NCBI GenBank assembly: GCA_963791575.1 | Contig: CAWBSY010000011.1 | Location: 62,001 to 126,000 of the forward strand | Reading direction: 5' to 3' | DNA: 64,000 nt | Origin: JAOAPG01 sp963791575 | GTDB taxonomy: Bacteria > Acidobacteriota > Terriglobia > Terriglobales > Acidobacteriaceae | Shown here: one piece after another, positions 25,101 to 34,933 of the stretch | Position numbering within the stretch: the stretch's first letter is position 1 | How the letters are laid out: each line of letters begins with the position of its first letter | The notes under the pieces: model-generated | What the model was told of the DNA's origin: nothing | The model's input: only the letters and a program-made list of their open reading frames with translations | Database searches by the model: none | Made by a program: the position numbers and the translations under genes

Positions 25101-26359
25101 TTAGCCAACCTTATCCCCGAAAATTGCCAGCGCACATGCGGCGGAAAGAAATTACGATAAGTCGCGCGAATGTGGCTGGCGGGAGTTACGCAAGAACCGC
25201 CTCGTAAAACAAACTGATTACACATGAATTTGCCGTTATACTCGCCCACTGCACCGGCAGCTGCCTGGAACCCCGGATATCCCGTATATGGACTCGCTGT
25301 CCACTCCCACACATCGCCAAACGCTTGCTGAAAGCCCTCTCCGGTAGCGGCTTGTGGATGAAAGACTTCGTCCTCGAGCAAAGTACCTCTCGAGGGAGCG
25401 CGCACAGCCGCAACTTCCCACTCGGCTTCCGTTGGAAGTCGAGCACCAGCCCAGTGCGCGTAAGCGTCAGCTTCGTAATAGCTGATGTGACAGACTGGTT
25501 CGGCGAGATCAACCGGCTTCATTCCCTCATTCGCGAACTGCCACCAGGTGTTGTCGTCGTGCTTATCCCAATAAAACGGCGATCCCCAACCCTGGGCACA
25601 GACCTGATCCCAACCATCGGAAAGCCATAGTTCTGGACGCCGATACCCGTTGTCGGACATGAATTCCAGATACTCCCCGTTAGTCACCGCTCGCGACGCG
25701 ATCTGAAATGGCCTAAGCAGAACCTCATGGCGGGGCCCTTCATTGTCAAATGCAAAATCAGAACCGGCGTGACCGATGGAGTGAATGCCGCCTTCGATAT
25801 CAATCCAGCTCAAGGGAGTTGCAGGTTTGACTTCTCCGCTGCTCGCGAGAACATCGGGACGCAGTGGAGCAAACCAGAGCGCGTGTTTGATGTCCGTCAT
25901 GATCAGCTCCTGGTGCTGCTGCTCATGGTTCAATCCAATTTCCAACAGCGCCAGCGCTTTAGCATCGAGTTCATCAATGTTGGCGAGTACGGCCGCGTCG
26001 ACGTGTGCTCTATACTCGTGAACTTCCTCCAAAGAAGGCCGAGACATCAAGCCGCGTGAACTACGGTTCGGGTGGGCACCAAGCTGTTTGTAATAAGAAT
26101 TTAGGAGGTACTTGAAGCGTGAGTCGAAGGATTGATAACCGGGCACATTCGATTCGAGAATGAAGGTTTCAAAAAACCAGGTTGTATGTGCCAAATGCCA
26201 TTTCGTCGGACTCGCGTCCGGCATGGACTGCAGCATTTGATCCTCGGCCGACAAATGGGCCGTAAGCCGCAAGGAAAGATTCCGAATCTCGGCAAACTGC
26301 TCTCCGACAGCAGCCGCGCTTAAGCCAGGTTTTGATATTTGCACAAGACTCGCGGACAT
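25097..26359 (-). CDS. egtB: Ergothioneine sulfoxide synthase EgtB
   Basis: Non-heme iron enzyme that couples hercynine with gamma-glutamylcysteine or cysteine and O2. The N-terminal DinB-like domain carries the iron ligands: His in TKWHLAHTTWFFETF and the HxxxH of LNHEQQHQELIMTDIKHAL. The C-terminal FGE-sulfatase/C-type-lectin domain runs from PRHEVLLRPFQIASRAVTNGEYLEF to LRGGSCVTPASHIRATYRN. 420 residues. A good Shine-Dalgarno (CAGGAGCC) precedes the ATG at 26359. No egtA, egtC or egtE in the window; a lyase must be encoded elsewhere. Confidence 0.94.
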   Translation of the reverse strand: MSASLVQISKPGLSAAAVGEQFAEIRNLSLRLTAHLSAEDQMLQSMPDASPTKWHLAHTTWFFETFILESNVPGYQSFDSRFKYLLNSYYKQLGAHPNRSSRGLMSRPSLEEVHEYRAHVDAAVLANIDELDAKALALLEIGLNHEQQHQELIMTDIKHALWFAPLRPDVLASSGEVKPATPLSWIDIEGGIHSIGHAGSDFAFDNEGPRHEVLLRPFQIASRAVTNGEYLEFMSDNGYRRPELWLSDGWDQVCAQGWGSPFYWDKHDDNTWWQFANEGMKPVDLAEPVCHISYYEADAYAHWAGARLPTEAEWEVAAVRAPSRGTLLEDEVFHPQAATGEGFQQAFGDVWEWTASPYTGYPGFQAAAGAVGEYNGKFMCNQFVLRGGSCVTPASHIRATYRNFFPPHVRWQFSGIRLAK

Positions 26360-26686
26360 GTTTGGCTCCTGGCGTTCTAACGCCTAGTTGCTCTTTTCTT
26401 GGATGAAACCCACCCGGCAATCGTGCCGTTGGACCGTATATCGATGCTGCAAACGGAGTTGCCGTTGCAATGTCTTGCCAACCATGCGTTTTCCGGGTTC
26501 AGGACCAAGGTTCAAGACCAATTAGATTCGCAACGTCTCCGCGGGTTACTTTCTATCCAGCCCAGGGCGACACCGTCAGACAGGAGAACGGAAGTGCTTG
26601 CAATCATGGTACCTACGTAAGCACCATTCACAGTCTTTTAACCTCTCCTTCACAGACCGGCAATGCTTGCATGCTAATAAACGTTC
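26360..26686. other. Intergenic region between divergent egt and acyltransferase operons
   Basis: 327 bases with short ORFs that resemble no family. The GGCGTTCTAACGCC hairpin (about 26371-26384) lies in the egtB leader just upstream of its Shine-Dalgarno. It must contain promoters for both directions, but none is clear enough to mark. Confidence 0.4.
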
Positions 26687-28498
26687 ATGCCGCATTCTGG
26701 GTCGCTTGCCGTACCGAACACCACGGGCTCGTCTGGCAAACCTCCTGACCTGTTTCCGTTCAAAGGCTGGGCAGATCGACTGCTGCCTATGCAGCGAATT
26801 CGCGAATTGTATAGCGATGCCCAGCAGCCAGTAAATCGTTCCTTGCTGGAAAACCTCTTGTCGCAGATGGAGGTGGAATATCAGGTGAGTGATGCGGATC
26901 TGGCGCGCATTCCGGTCAGCGGCCCTCTCCTTGTGGTTTCCAATCACCCTTTTGGAGTTCTCGACGGCATCATCTTGGGAGTCCTGCTGCAATCAATCCG
27001 GCCAGACGTCAAGATCCTGACGAACTCGCTGCTGGCCGGGATCCCGCAATTGCACCAGCACTGTCTCTTTGTCGATCCGTTCGGGGGCCGCGAGGCTGTT
27101 GTAAGAAACCGCAAGTCACTGAAAAATGCGGTGGACTGGTTACGGGGCGGCGGGATGGTAGCCATGTTTCCCGCAGGCGAGGTCTCTCATCTGCAGCTGC
27201 AGAATATGCAGATTGAGGATCCGGAGTGGCCTGCCAGCGTCTCCCGCTTGATCCGGCTCAGCGACAGTCCGGTACTCCCCGTTTACTTCTGTGGCCGCAA
27301 CGGCGCCACCTTTCAAACCCTCGGACTCATCCATCCGCGCTTGCGAACCGCGTGGCTGCTGAATGAATTTCTACAGCAGAAAGGCAAGAAAGTGGAGGTT
27401 CGCATCGGCAGCATCGTTTCCAAAGATAGTACGGAGCTGATAGGGGATGACGAAAAAGTCGCCCGCTACTTACGCTGGCGAACCTATCTCTTGGCTCAGC
27501 GTGGGCGGTCGCAGTCGCAAATTCAATTCGTATTTCGCTCGGTTCTTCCTGCGAAGGCACCCGAAACGATTGCCACCGAGACTCCGCGGGAATTTCTGCA
27601 ACAGGAGCTCGAAAAATTACCTGCTACCCGATGCCTTGAAGAAAACCGCGAGTTCCGCGTCTATTTAGCTGAATCACAGGAAATTCCAAATACAATCCAG
27701 GAACTAGGCCGTCTGCGCGAAATTACCTTTCGATCAGCAGGAGAAGGCACCGGCAACTCGCGCGATCTCGATTCGTTCGATAAGACTTACCGCCACCTAG
27801 TGCTATGGAGTAAGACCAAGCAGGAAATTGTTGGATCCTATCGCTTGGGCCTCACTCAAGAAATCCTTCCGCGCCTGGGTATCGATGGTCTATACACCAG
27901 CACCTTATTCAAATACGATCCAAGGTTTTTCGAAGCGCTGGGTCCTGCGCTGGAACTGGGCAGGTCATTCATCCGGGTCGAGTACCAACGTCAGTACACG
28001 CCGCTGCTGATCATGTGGAAAGGGATTGGACGATACCTCGTCTCCATCCCACAAGCTCCGGTTCTGTTTGGAGCCGTAAGCATCAGCCGCCGCTATCATC
28101 GGACGTCGAGGGACTTGATCTTCCGTTTCTTTCATTCGCGCGAACGACAAAACGAATTCGCGGACTTGATTAAGCCACGGCGGCCGTTCCGCTCTGGGTG
28201 GATTCAGCCAAGAGATCAAGCGGAAAGTTGCAGAATGCTGCAGAATCTGGAACAGCTCACCGATCCAATCTCCGATATCGAGAGTGATGGTAAGGGCGTC
28301 CCTATCCTGCTGAGGCAATATGCAAAGCTGGGTGGAAGACTGCTAAGCTTTAACGTAGACCGAAATTTCTCCAATGTGCTCGATGGCTTGGTGGTAGTAG
28401 ATTTGCGCAATTCCGATCCGGCCGTGCTCGGACGCTACATGGGAAAAGAAGGATTGCGGCAATTCCGCCAGTACCACGGTCTTGCCACCGGTGAATAG
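26687..28498 (+). CDS. Two-domain acyltransferase: PlsC-like O-acyltransferase fused to OlsB-like N-acyltransferase (OlsF-type)
   Basis: 603 residues. The N-terminal half is a lysophospholipid-acyltransferase fold with the HX4D motif in VVSNHPFGVLDGIILG, then VDPFGGREAV and MFPAGEVSHL. The C-terminal half, from about residue 310, is GNAT-like of the OlsB/hemolysin type (REITFRSAGEGTGNSRDLDS, SFDKTYRHLVLWSK, ALELGRSFIRVEYQ). This order matches bifunctional OlsF proteins that make ornithine lipids: N-acylation by the C-terminal part, then O-acylation by the N-terminal part. The product here could be an ornithine or other amino-acid lipid. The PhoU-like gene starts on the base after its stop. 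The start is provisional; an internal ATG (MQRIREL) is possible. Confidence 0.82.
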   Translation: MPHSGSLAVPNTTGSSGKPPDLFPFKGWADRLLPMQRIRELYSDAQQPVNRSLLENLLSQMEVEYQVSDADLARIPVSGPLLVVSNHPFGVLDGIILGVLLQSIRPDVKILTNSLLAGIPQLHQHCLFVDPFGGREAVVRNRKSLKNAVDWLRGGGMVAMFPAGEVSHLQLQNMQIEDPEWPASVSRLIRLSDSPVLPVYFCGRNGATFQTLGLIHPRLRTAWLLNEFLQQKGKKVEVRIGSIVSKDSTELIGDDEKVARYLRWRTYLLAQRGRSQSQIQFVFRSVLPAKAPETIATETPREFLQQELEKLPATRCLEENREFRVYLAESQEIPNTIQELGRLREITFRSAGEGTGNSRDLDSFDKTYRHLVLWSKTKQEIVGSYRLGLTQEILPRLGIDGLYTSTLFKYDPRFFEALGPALELGRSFIRVEYQRQYTPLLIMWKGIGRYLVSIPQAPVLFGAVSISRRYHRTSRDLIFRFFHSRERQNEFADLIKPRRPFRSGWIQPRDQAESCRMLQNLEQLTDPISDIESDGKGVPILLRQYAKLGGRLLSFNVDRNFSNVLDGLVVVDLRNSDPAVLGRYMGKEGLRQFRQYHGLATGE

Positions 28499-29200
28499 AT
28501 GAAGCGAACCATGTCGCGGAAAACCGTTTCGCCGAAACCCACTTCTCGTCAACCAGAGTCCACAAAGGAGCTGACGGATCTCATTCGGCAGGCATGCCTT
28601 GTCGCCAAAGACGCATCCACGAATGCCGGCGAGTTCATTGAAAATTCATCAAAGATGGCCTTCCTCGCGGTGAAAGACTGCGAAAAGGAACTTGACCGAA
28701 TTGAACGTCAAGTGGACGAGAAAATTACCAGTGCCATCACCGAAGTCACAGAGCCAGAAGCCCGCGAATTATTGGCTTGCCTGAAGTTCATCACGGATCT
28801 GGAGCGCATTGGCGATCTGACCTGGTCCGCGACGAAGCGCTTGCAAGCCGTTACTCCTAAAATCCTTCCAGACGACAAACGTGACCTCAAGACTATGGCG
28901 GAAACTTTGCAGACCATGCTCGAGCGCATTCACGAGGGATTTGTTGATCGGGAGGTCGAGCCTGCAAATTGGGTTCTTCAGACTGACTCCCAAATCGATA
29001 GAGCTTGCCAAACTATGTTCCGTCGCCATTTGGAAGCTACCGACCGGCGACCGCGCGAATACAGTACGAATCTTCTATTAATGGCACAGGCTTTTGAACG
29101 AGCAGGCGATCACGCCAAGAATTTAGCCGAGGAAGTCCTTCATTTGGTCGAAGGCAAAAGCGTCCGCCACGAAGTTAAGCGACGTCAGGCCAAGGAATAG
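28499..29200 (+). CDS. PhoU-domain protein
   Basis: 233 residues, almost entirely helical, with two PhoU three-helix repeats. The signatures are LLACLKFITDLERIGDLTWS in the first and MAQAFERAGDHAKNLAEEVL in the second (E/DxxRxxD type metal-binding helices). PhoU proteins damp phosphate-regulon signalling or regulate phosphate transporters. The ATG directly follows the acyltransferase stop (TAGATG), so translation is coupled. No pst, pit or phoR gene is nearby. MKRT or the second Met (residue 5) may be the real start. Confidence 0.87.
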   Translation: MKRTMSRKTVSPKPTSRQPESTKELTDLIRQACLVAKDASTNAGEFIENSSKMAFLAVKDCEKELDRIERQVDEKITSAITEVTEPEARELLACLKFITDLERIGDLTWSATKRLQAVTPKILPDDKRDLKTMAETLQTMLERIHEGFVDREVEPANWVLQTDSQIDRACQTMFRRHLEATDRRPREYSTNLLLMAQAFERAGDHAKNLAEEVLHLVEGKSVRHEVKRRQAKE

Positions 29201-29757
29201 ACGGTTGGACTAAGGTGCACATCTCAGAATTAACGATCGACTTTCCACGAGCAGCCGCCGAAGGAGCGTCGATTCAATCCTGTTAGCTGAAGGTGAGGTT
29301 GGGGCTTAGCAGAGTTTCTGCAAACGCGTATCACAGCAGTTCACGGGCTTCTCGAAGTAAGCGTCCAGTCGTTCTTCAACGGTTTGTAACAAACAGAGTG
29401 CCGAAAGACAAACGCCATGACCAAGAACTCGCCAAAGGAGGACTGCCGGAAGAAGTATAGCCAATAACGCAGACAGCCAAAGAATCGTCATATACTTACC
29501 TTCATCTTCTTCGGCCAGTACCAAATAGTTTATAGTCGCGAAGGTTAAAACATTATTAAATTACCGTAAAAATCGAGAGCACCAGGAACCTGAGTTCCTC
29601 TCAGCATGCCACAAACGTGACCGCTCAAACTTATGTCACAGGTCGGTGCCAACCTTGCCGACAGATCCCCTATGTACTGTACGAACCTCTCCATCCAGCA
29701 ACTTCGCGATCTAATAACCTCGATAACAGATAACATTGACTCGCAAGAGAGGCCTAG
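29201..29757. other. Gap between PhoU-like and PuuD-like genes
   Basis: Apart from the small minus-strand frame at 29306-29491 I see no gene. The 3' part (about 29520-29757) is AT-richer than its surroundings and likely holds the promoter of the downstream membrane-protein gene. No RNA gene fold was recognised. Confidence 0.4.
29306..29491 (-). CDS. Possible small single-span membrane protein
   Basis: 61 residues from the ATG at 29491, preceded by GAAGGTAAG. One strong hydrophobic segment (TILWLSALLAILLPAVLLW), then a Cys-containing tail ending DTRLQKLC. No family recognised. It lies alone in a 557-base gap; it could also be chance. Confidence 0.35.
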   Translation of the reverse strand: MTILWLSALLAILLPAVLLWRVLGHGVCLSALCLLQTVEERLDAYFEKPVNCCDTRLQKLC

Positions 29758-30520
29758 ATGACCCAAACCCTGCTTTCGACAATTCTGCTTTCGCCGAGCA
29801 TTAGCTTACCAACCGATGTCCAAACCAACTTCCTCATGCTTCTCCGCTGGATTCACTTCCTGGCCGGCATTACTTGGCTAGGATTGCTCTATTTCTTCAA
29901 TCTGGTAAATGTGCCCCTCATGAAGGAGTTGGACGCACCCACGAAGGGCAAGGTCTTCCCTGCGCTCATGTCACGAGCCTTGTGGTGGTTCCGCATGGCT
30001 GCAGTCGTTACCGTATTGGCAGGGCTGGCCTATTGGGGATCCATCGTCGGCTCTGATGCCCACAACGCGGGTGCCAGCGTCGGCACGGCAATGGCGAGCT
30101 TCTTCATCATTTGGACAGCGGTCTGGGGAATTCTTTATGCGTTATTGGTACCCGGCAAAGGCATCCTCGATAAAGGCGCCGGTACTGGCGGTTCTGGTCG
30201 CCATCGTCGTGATTGCCGCCTCATGGCTCTTCCTGGACCTCAACAATCACGGATGGGAGAGCAATCGCATGCTGGCAATAGGAATAGGAGGAGGCATCGG
30301 CTGGGTAATGCTGCTCAACGTGTGGGGAGTGATCTGGAGAATCCAGAAGCGAATGATCCAGTGGACCAAAGAAAGTGCCGAGAGTGGGAAACCAATGCCA
30401 GAGAAGGCAAAGAGTATGGCAAGAATGGCATTCCTGTCGTCAAGGATTAATGCGTACCTGTCGATCCCACTGTTGTTCTTCATGGGAGCAGCCAGCCACT
30501 ACCCCATGTTCGGAAGGTAG
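29758..30520 (+). CDS. PuuD-like (urate hydroxylase N-terminal-type) integral membrane protein, one frame break
   Basis: About 253 residues once repaired, with several TM helices: LMLLRWIHFLAGITWLGLLYF, AAVVTVLAGLAYWGSI, SFFIIWTAVWGILYALLV, VLAVLVAIVVIAASWLFL, AIGIGGGIGWVMLLNVWGVIW and a last one near AYLSIPLLFFMGAAS. The opening HFLAGITWLGLLYFFNLVNVP resembles the membrane part of bacterial urate hydroxylase PuuD, but the cytochrome c domain is absent. The frame breaks at about 30172 in an AAA run; dropping one A joins GILDK to APVLAVLVAIV. No purine genes are nearby, so urate chemistry is doubtful. Confidence 0.72.
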
Positions 30521-30546
30521 GTGTTCGATGTTAATACCAAAAAGAA

Positions 30547-30568
30547 GGGAGCCGGAAATCCGGCTCCC
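30547..30568 (-). terminator. Rho-independent terminator of the TonB receptor gene
   Basis: 9-bp perfect stem GGGAGCCGG/CCGGCTCCC with a 4-base loop. On the minus strand it is followed by TTCTTTTTGG. It also separates the converging PuuD-like gene. Confidence 0.8.
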
Positions 30569-30590
30569 TGTGCAGTCGAATCAATTTTAA

Positions 30591-33500
30591 TTAGAAGGTG
30601 AACTTCGCCTCCAGACGGATAGTACGAGACAGCTGGTAGTAAACCGGAGTTTTGTACGCACTGTTCAGAGCGGCCGAAATCCCCCGAGCTTTAAAGTTAT
30701 TAAGCTGGTCCTGTACATTATATGGTCGCTCAGCGGCTGCGTAGAATGAGGTACCATCGACGATTCGGCATTGGGTTGTAAATGCGCAAGTTGAGTCGCT
30801 GCTATTCAGAGCAATATACTGGTTCGTTACGGCTAACGAAGTTATATCAGCGTTGTATGCAGTTACCGCACGCTGGTTCAATAGATTGCCAAAAGTTGCG
30901 CCAAAGCTAACAACTTTAGTCTCGCTGATTTTGTAGTTCTGCATGAATTGCATATCAGTTTGGGTATACCACGGCGTGCGGAAGACGTGCGGGTTGCCAA
31001 CCGTGATAAATCCGGTTGTCGGATCCTGATTAACATCCACAAACTTCCCACGATCCCACGCCTGAACCGCCCATTGGCCATTTCCGGCACCCACATCCAA
31101 GTAGCTGGTCACGGGTGACCCCTGATAGACATACTGGAAAATACCAATATCGGAGCTTGATTTGCGAGAGAACTTGCTCCATGGCATATCGTAATACGCA
31201 TAGCCTTTAAAGGTATTCGGGCGATCCGTCGGCAGCGGCCCACTGGAAGAGCCGCCAAACGAGTTCCACTGAAAGTAGGGCTCGTCAAAGGCGCGGCTGT
31301 TGTTTGGTGAACTGCGACCGCCTTGTTGGCCATCCGAAATATCCGAACTAGTCAGGCCCGTATAGTTACCACGTAGGCTGCTGTAGGTATAAGAAAACAT
31401 TCCATAAAGGCCCTTGCTGCTGCTTTTGTTGAGCCGGAATTCCACACCATCATAGCTACGTGCGGCTGGAATAAGGGTCTGCTGCGGGCAAAGTACTCCT
31501 GCACACGCAGGAGGGGGAGTGTTATAGAGGAAATTATAGAAGCTGTTGAAAGTCCTTTCGGCGCCTTGACCAGGGTTACCGATGACGAAAGTCTCATTGC
31601 CGCCGGTGCCTCGTTGAAAAATCGAAGAATCCTCAATCGCATGATCCAGACGACGACGATCCCATCGTGTTTCAAATGCCAAGGTTTTGCTGATCTGATA
31701 ATCAACACCGAATACACTTTCGTGTTGACTATAGGGTTTGAGCCCAGGTGTGACTCCAGTAGAGGTGAGGCTGCAAGTCGAGCAGGAGGTTGGGAAGGTG
31801 CGATTATTAATGTTCTCGATGAACGTCAATCCCGCCGGCGTTGAGCCGCCCGCCCAATTTGCCCCCGTCGTCGTATCCGTCGGTGAGGAACCAACGCAAT
31901 AGCGACCCGCGCTGTTCAAGGCAGGCTTGATTACACTGAGATCAGAAGTATCCAAAGTATATGTGCAGTTATTCCAGTACTGGCCGCCAAACGAACTGAT
32001 AGCCACATTCAGCTTCATGATGTCAAAAAACTTTCCATAGCTGCCAAAGACCTTCATCCGACCATCCTTAAAGACATCCCAAGCAGCGCCAATACGGGGC
32101 GCGACTTTGTCGCCCCAACTAAAGCTAATGGGATTGCTGCCAAGCCCAGCGTTTGAACTGGCTGGCAGGTATTCCTTGTCAAACCGAACACCAAGATTGA
32201 GGGTAATCCCGTGGCCGATTGTCCAAGCGTCTTGCGCAAATAAGCCGTGATTGAAACTGGTCACCGTTCCGCCGGTTCCGAAATCAAAAACAGTGGCGGT
32301 GCCATATAAGCCGTGCACAATCGTGGGTTTCCGTTCTTATCGTATATTTGATAGGCAGCGGCGCGCAATTGGAAATGCCCGATGTGCTCAGAGGACTATA
32401 AGAAGCCTGCCTGTGCCCGGCAAACATTTGAACATACGGTTCATTGTAGCTCTGCAAAATATCGTTTTTCAGGCGGTTAAGTTGGTAACCAAACTTAAAG
32501 TTGTGGGTTCCCTTCCAGCCGCTCTTGAACCAGGCGAGATCTGCATCATATTGAATTGCCTGATTAGCATTTCTGGTTGTATAAGTGGGGCTGAAAGCGT
32601 CGTTAGCGAAAAGATTTACCGTGCTGAAGCGAGGCTGGTAGGGGATTGCCCGCGTGATCGTTTAGCGGGAGTGCCAGGATCATGCCGTTATTCTGCCAAA
32701 TAAAGAGAGTGTTATTTGTGGGGTAACCGAAGTCGTGATAGTTCTCAAAGTAGTACCCGAACCTTGTTGTAGCTACCAAGTGCGGAGTAAGCGTAACGTC
32801 CGCTCCTACATTCGTCGTAACGTTAGGAGCTGTGTAGCCAACGCTATGCGCGAACGCGGACGCAGGCGTTCCGCTGGTGAAGACATCCGTTAGTTGGCGT
32901 GGCTGCGCCAAAGCAGCCTGTATCAGTATTGTAGAAACCATTTGTGGAGTCGGAACGCGGCAGATTTACTCCGGTCTCAGCGCTGATATTGATAGAGCCA
33001 TGAACCGAAGACACGAATTTTATTGGTGACACTGGCATCAATGCGCGCGGTCGTGTAGTAGGTCTGGGTGTTACGACTAAACGGCAGAATTCCGCCATTT
33101 GTCGGGCCATAATTGACCTTGCGCTCTATGTCATTCCATCCGGATTGGCGGCAACGAAGAAGAAAATGCGGTCTTTCATAATCGGCCCGCCAAAGGTAAA
33201 TCCAGGAAAAACGTCGCTCGTCTTTGCGGCCGAACCGGTTGGTAATTCTGAGAGGCGGCGTCTATATATCCGTTGGTGTTGTTGTTGATGCCACGTTGGG
33301 GAGTGTGCCCCCTGGAGCGGTCAGAGAGGACGTTGGATCTTACGGGAATAAGCCTGCGGCCCGCCATCCAGGCGTCATTCTCGAACTGCATGAACAGCGA
33401 ACCATGATAGCCATTGCTGCCTTTCTTCATGACGACGTTCACGACCCCACCCAATGCGCCACCATGCTCAGCTTCAACCCCTGAGCTCTTGATCTGTACT

Positions 33501-34265
33501 TCCTGAATGAAGTCAAAAGGAACGTTGGTATGAGAGTACCCGCCGATCAGATTGGCCGTTTCCTGACCTTCTACGAGGTAAGAGTTCTCTGCGTCGGAAC
33601 CGCCTGCCACAGAGAAGCCATGATCGCTTCCGTTTGTGGTGCTGCCTGGAGCGTTACCGCCGGTTCCGTTAGATCCGACGTTATTCCCTTCTAGCGGCTC
33701 GTTTCGAGCCGAAGGCGCGAACTGAATTACTGATTGGAAAGAGCGTCCATGCGGGACGTCCTGAATCACATCTGAGGTGACATTCGTCTGGGTGGTCTCG
33801 GTGGTGACATCAATCGCGGGAGCCGCGCCACTCACTTCCACAACTGTCTCATTTCCACCGACTTCAAGCGCAAAATCAACCGACGGAAGATGGCCGACTT
33901 CAATGATCAAACCTTCACGCTTGATAGTCCTGAATCCCTTTGCGGTTACGGTAACAACATAGGAACCTGGAGGAAGGTTTGCGAAGCGGTAGTAGCCGCT
34001 CTTATCCGTGTCTGCCGTTTTTTCGCCGGTAAGTGAAGTACCGACAACAACCACGTGCGCCTGGGCAACAACAGCGCCAGAAGGATCTTTTACGTGTACC
34101 TTGCAAGCCACCGGTGGTTTCTTGGGCGAACATGCTGGCCGTGAACACCAGAAGCGCACACATCTGCATTACTACGGGAAGTAGACGGCGAGTCCTTGCG
34201 ATGAAGTGCTCCCCAGTGCATGTCGACACAAATGTCCTCAAACCGGAAATGGCCAGATTCATATG
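30591..34265 (-). pseudogene. TonB-dependent receptor with carboxypeptidase-regulatory-like N-terminal domain, multiply frame-broken
   Basis: An outer-membrane receptor of about 1,220 residues spread over several frames. It starts at ATG 34265 with a signal peptide (VMQMCALLVFTASMFAQE). The CarboxypepD_reg domain includes VKDPSGAVVAQAHVVV and YYRFANLPPGSYVVTVTAKGF; the plug has VPHGRSFQSVIQFAP, SYLVEGQETANLIGG and EAEHGGALGGVVNVVMKKGSN. The barrel ends with YYQLSRTIRLEAKFTF. Breaks occur near 34105, 33230, 33135, 32985, 32890, 32640 and 32320: some extra bases, some missing. Every segment keeps family-like sequence, so this is either a recent pseudogene or error-rich assembly. Such receptors occur in many copies in Acidobacteria and probably import glycans or other large substrates. 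Confidence 0.83.
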
Positions 34266-34529
34266 TTTCTCCTCAGAAACTTTGAAAAATGCTTTTGAAA
34301 AGCTGAGACCTGAGACCAAACCAACGCAAAACCACATGGAACTGATCGTGACTATCGACTACTGAAGCAACTCACATTCCAAAAGTAACGTACTCTTGTT
34401 GGTCGTCCTTTATCTACTACTTACGATAATTTGTAAAGGAAATTTCGCTACACCTTCAACTTTTGTATGTAAATACAAAGTTTTCTGTACGCCTGATATA
34501 TGAAATAATGTAGAAAATTAGGGCTTACT

Positions 34530-34880
34530 TTGTATTTCAAATCGAGGATTTACCTTCGTGGTCTCTACGAATTCGATCAGCAGGCATTCTTTGAGGCACA
34601 TGAAACTCTCGAAGACGTGTGGCGGGATGCTTCCGGCCGTGACAAAGCATTTTTGCAAGCCTTGATTCAGACCGCAGTTGCCTTCCATCACTTCACTCAA
34701 GGAAACGTGATTGGCGCGGCTTCCCTACTGGCCAAGTCAGTCCAAACTCTGGCGAAGTATCCGGATCTTTTCGGCGGAATTGACGTTGCGGCTTTGCGTC
34801 AATCGCTTGCCGAGTGGCAACAGGCCTTGGCTCGCGGCTTAGCGCCACCTAGGTTTCCGAAACTTCAGCCTCTTCGATAG
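34530..34880 (+). CDS. DUF309 family protein
   Basis: 116 residues, helical. The family signature F-(F/Y)-E-A-H-E-x-L-E-D-V-W is present as FFEAHETLEDVWRDASG near residue 20, followed by FLQALIQTAVAFHHFTQGN, which supplies conserved acidic and His residues of a possible metal site. Function unknown. The start is a TTG at 34530 without a clear Shine-Dalgarno; no better start is visible. Divergent from the TonB receptor gene. Confidence 0.82.
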   Translation: MYFKSRIYLRGLYEFDQQAFFEAHETLEDVWRDASGRDKAFLQALIQTAVAFHHFTQGNVIGAASLLAKSVQTLAKYPDLFGGIDVAALRQSLAEWQQALARGLAPPRFPKLQPLR

Positions 34881-34933
34881 AGCACAACCGAGCGAACCGA
34901 CCGCTGAAAGCGCCTGTTAGAATCACTCTTTCG

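Noticed and set aside
26399..26620. 73-codon plus-strand frame in the egtB upstream region
   Set aside because: No recognisable family, no ribosome binding site, and overlapping frames on both strands look alike.
29545..29766. Minus-strand 73-codon frame before the PuuD-like gene
   Set aside because: No start context or family similarity, and it runs over the likely promoter and start of the next gene.
32980..33000. In-frame TGA in the TonB receptor as another selenocysteine
   Set aside because: Sequence after the TGA does not continue the family in that frame; a neighbouring frame does, so it is a frame break.
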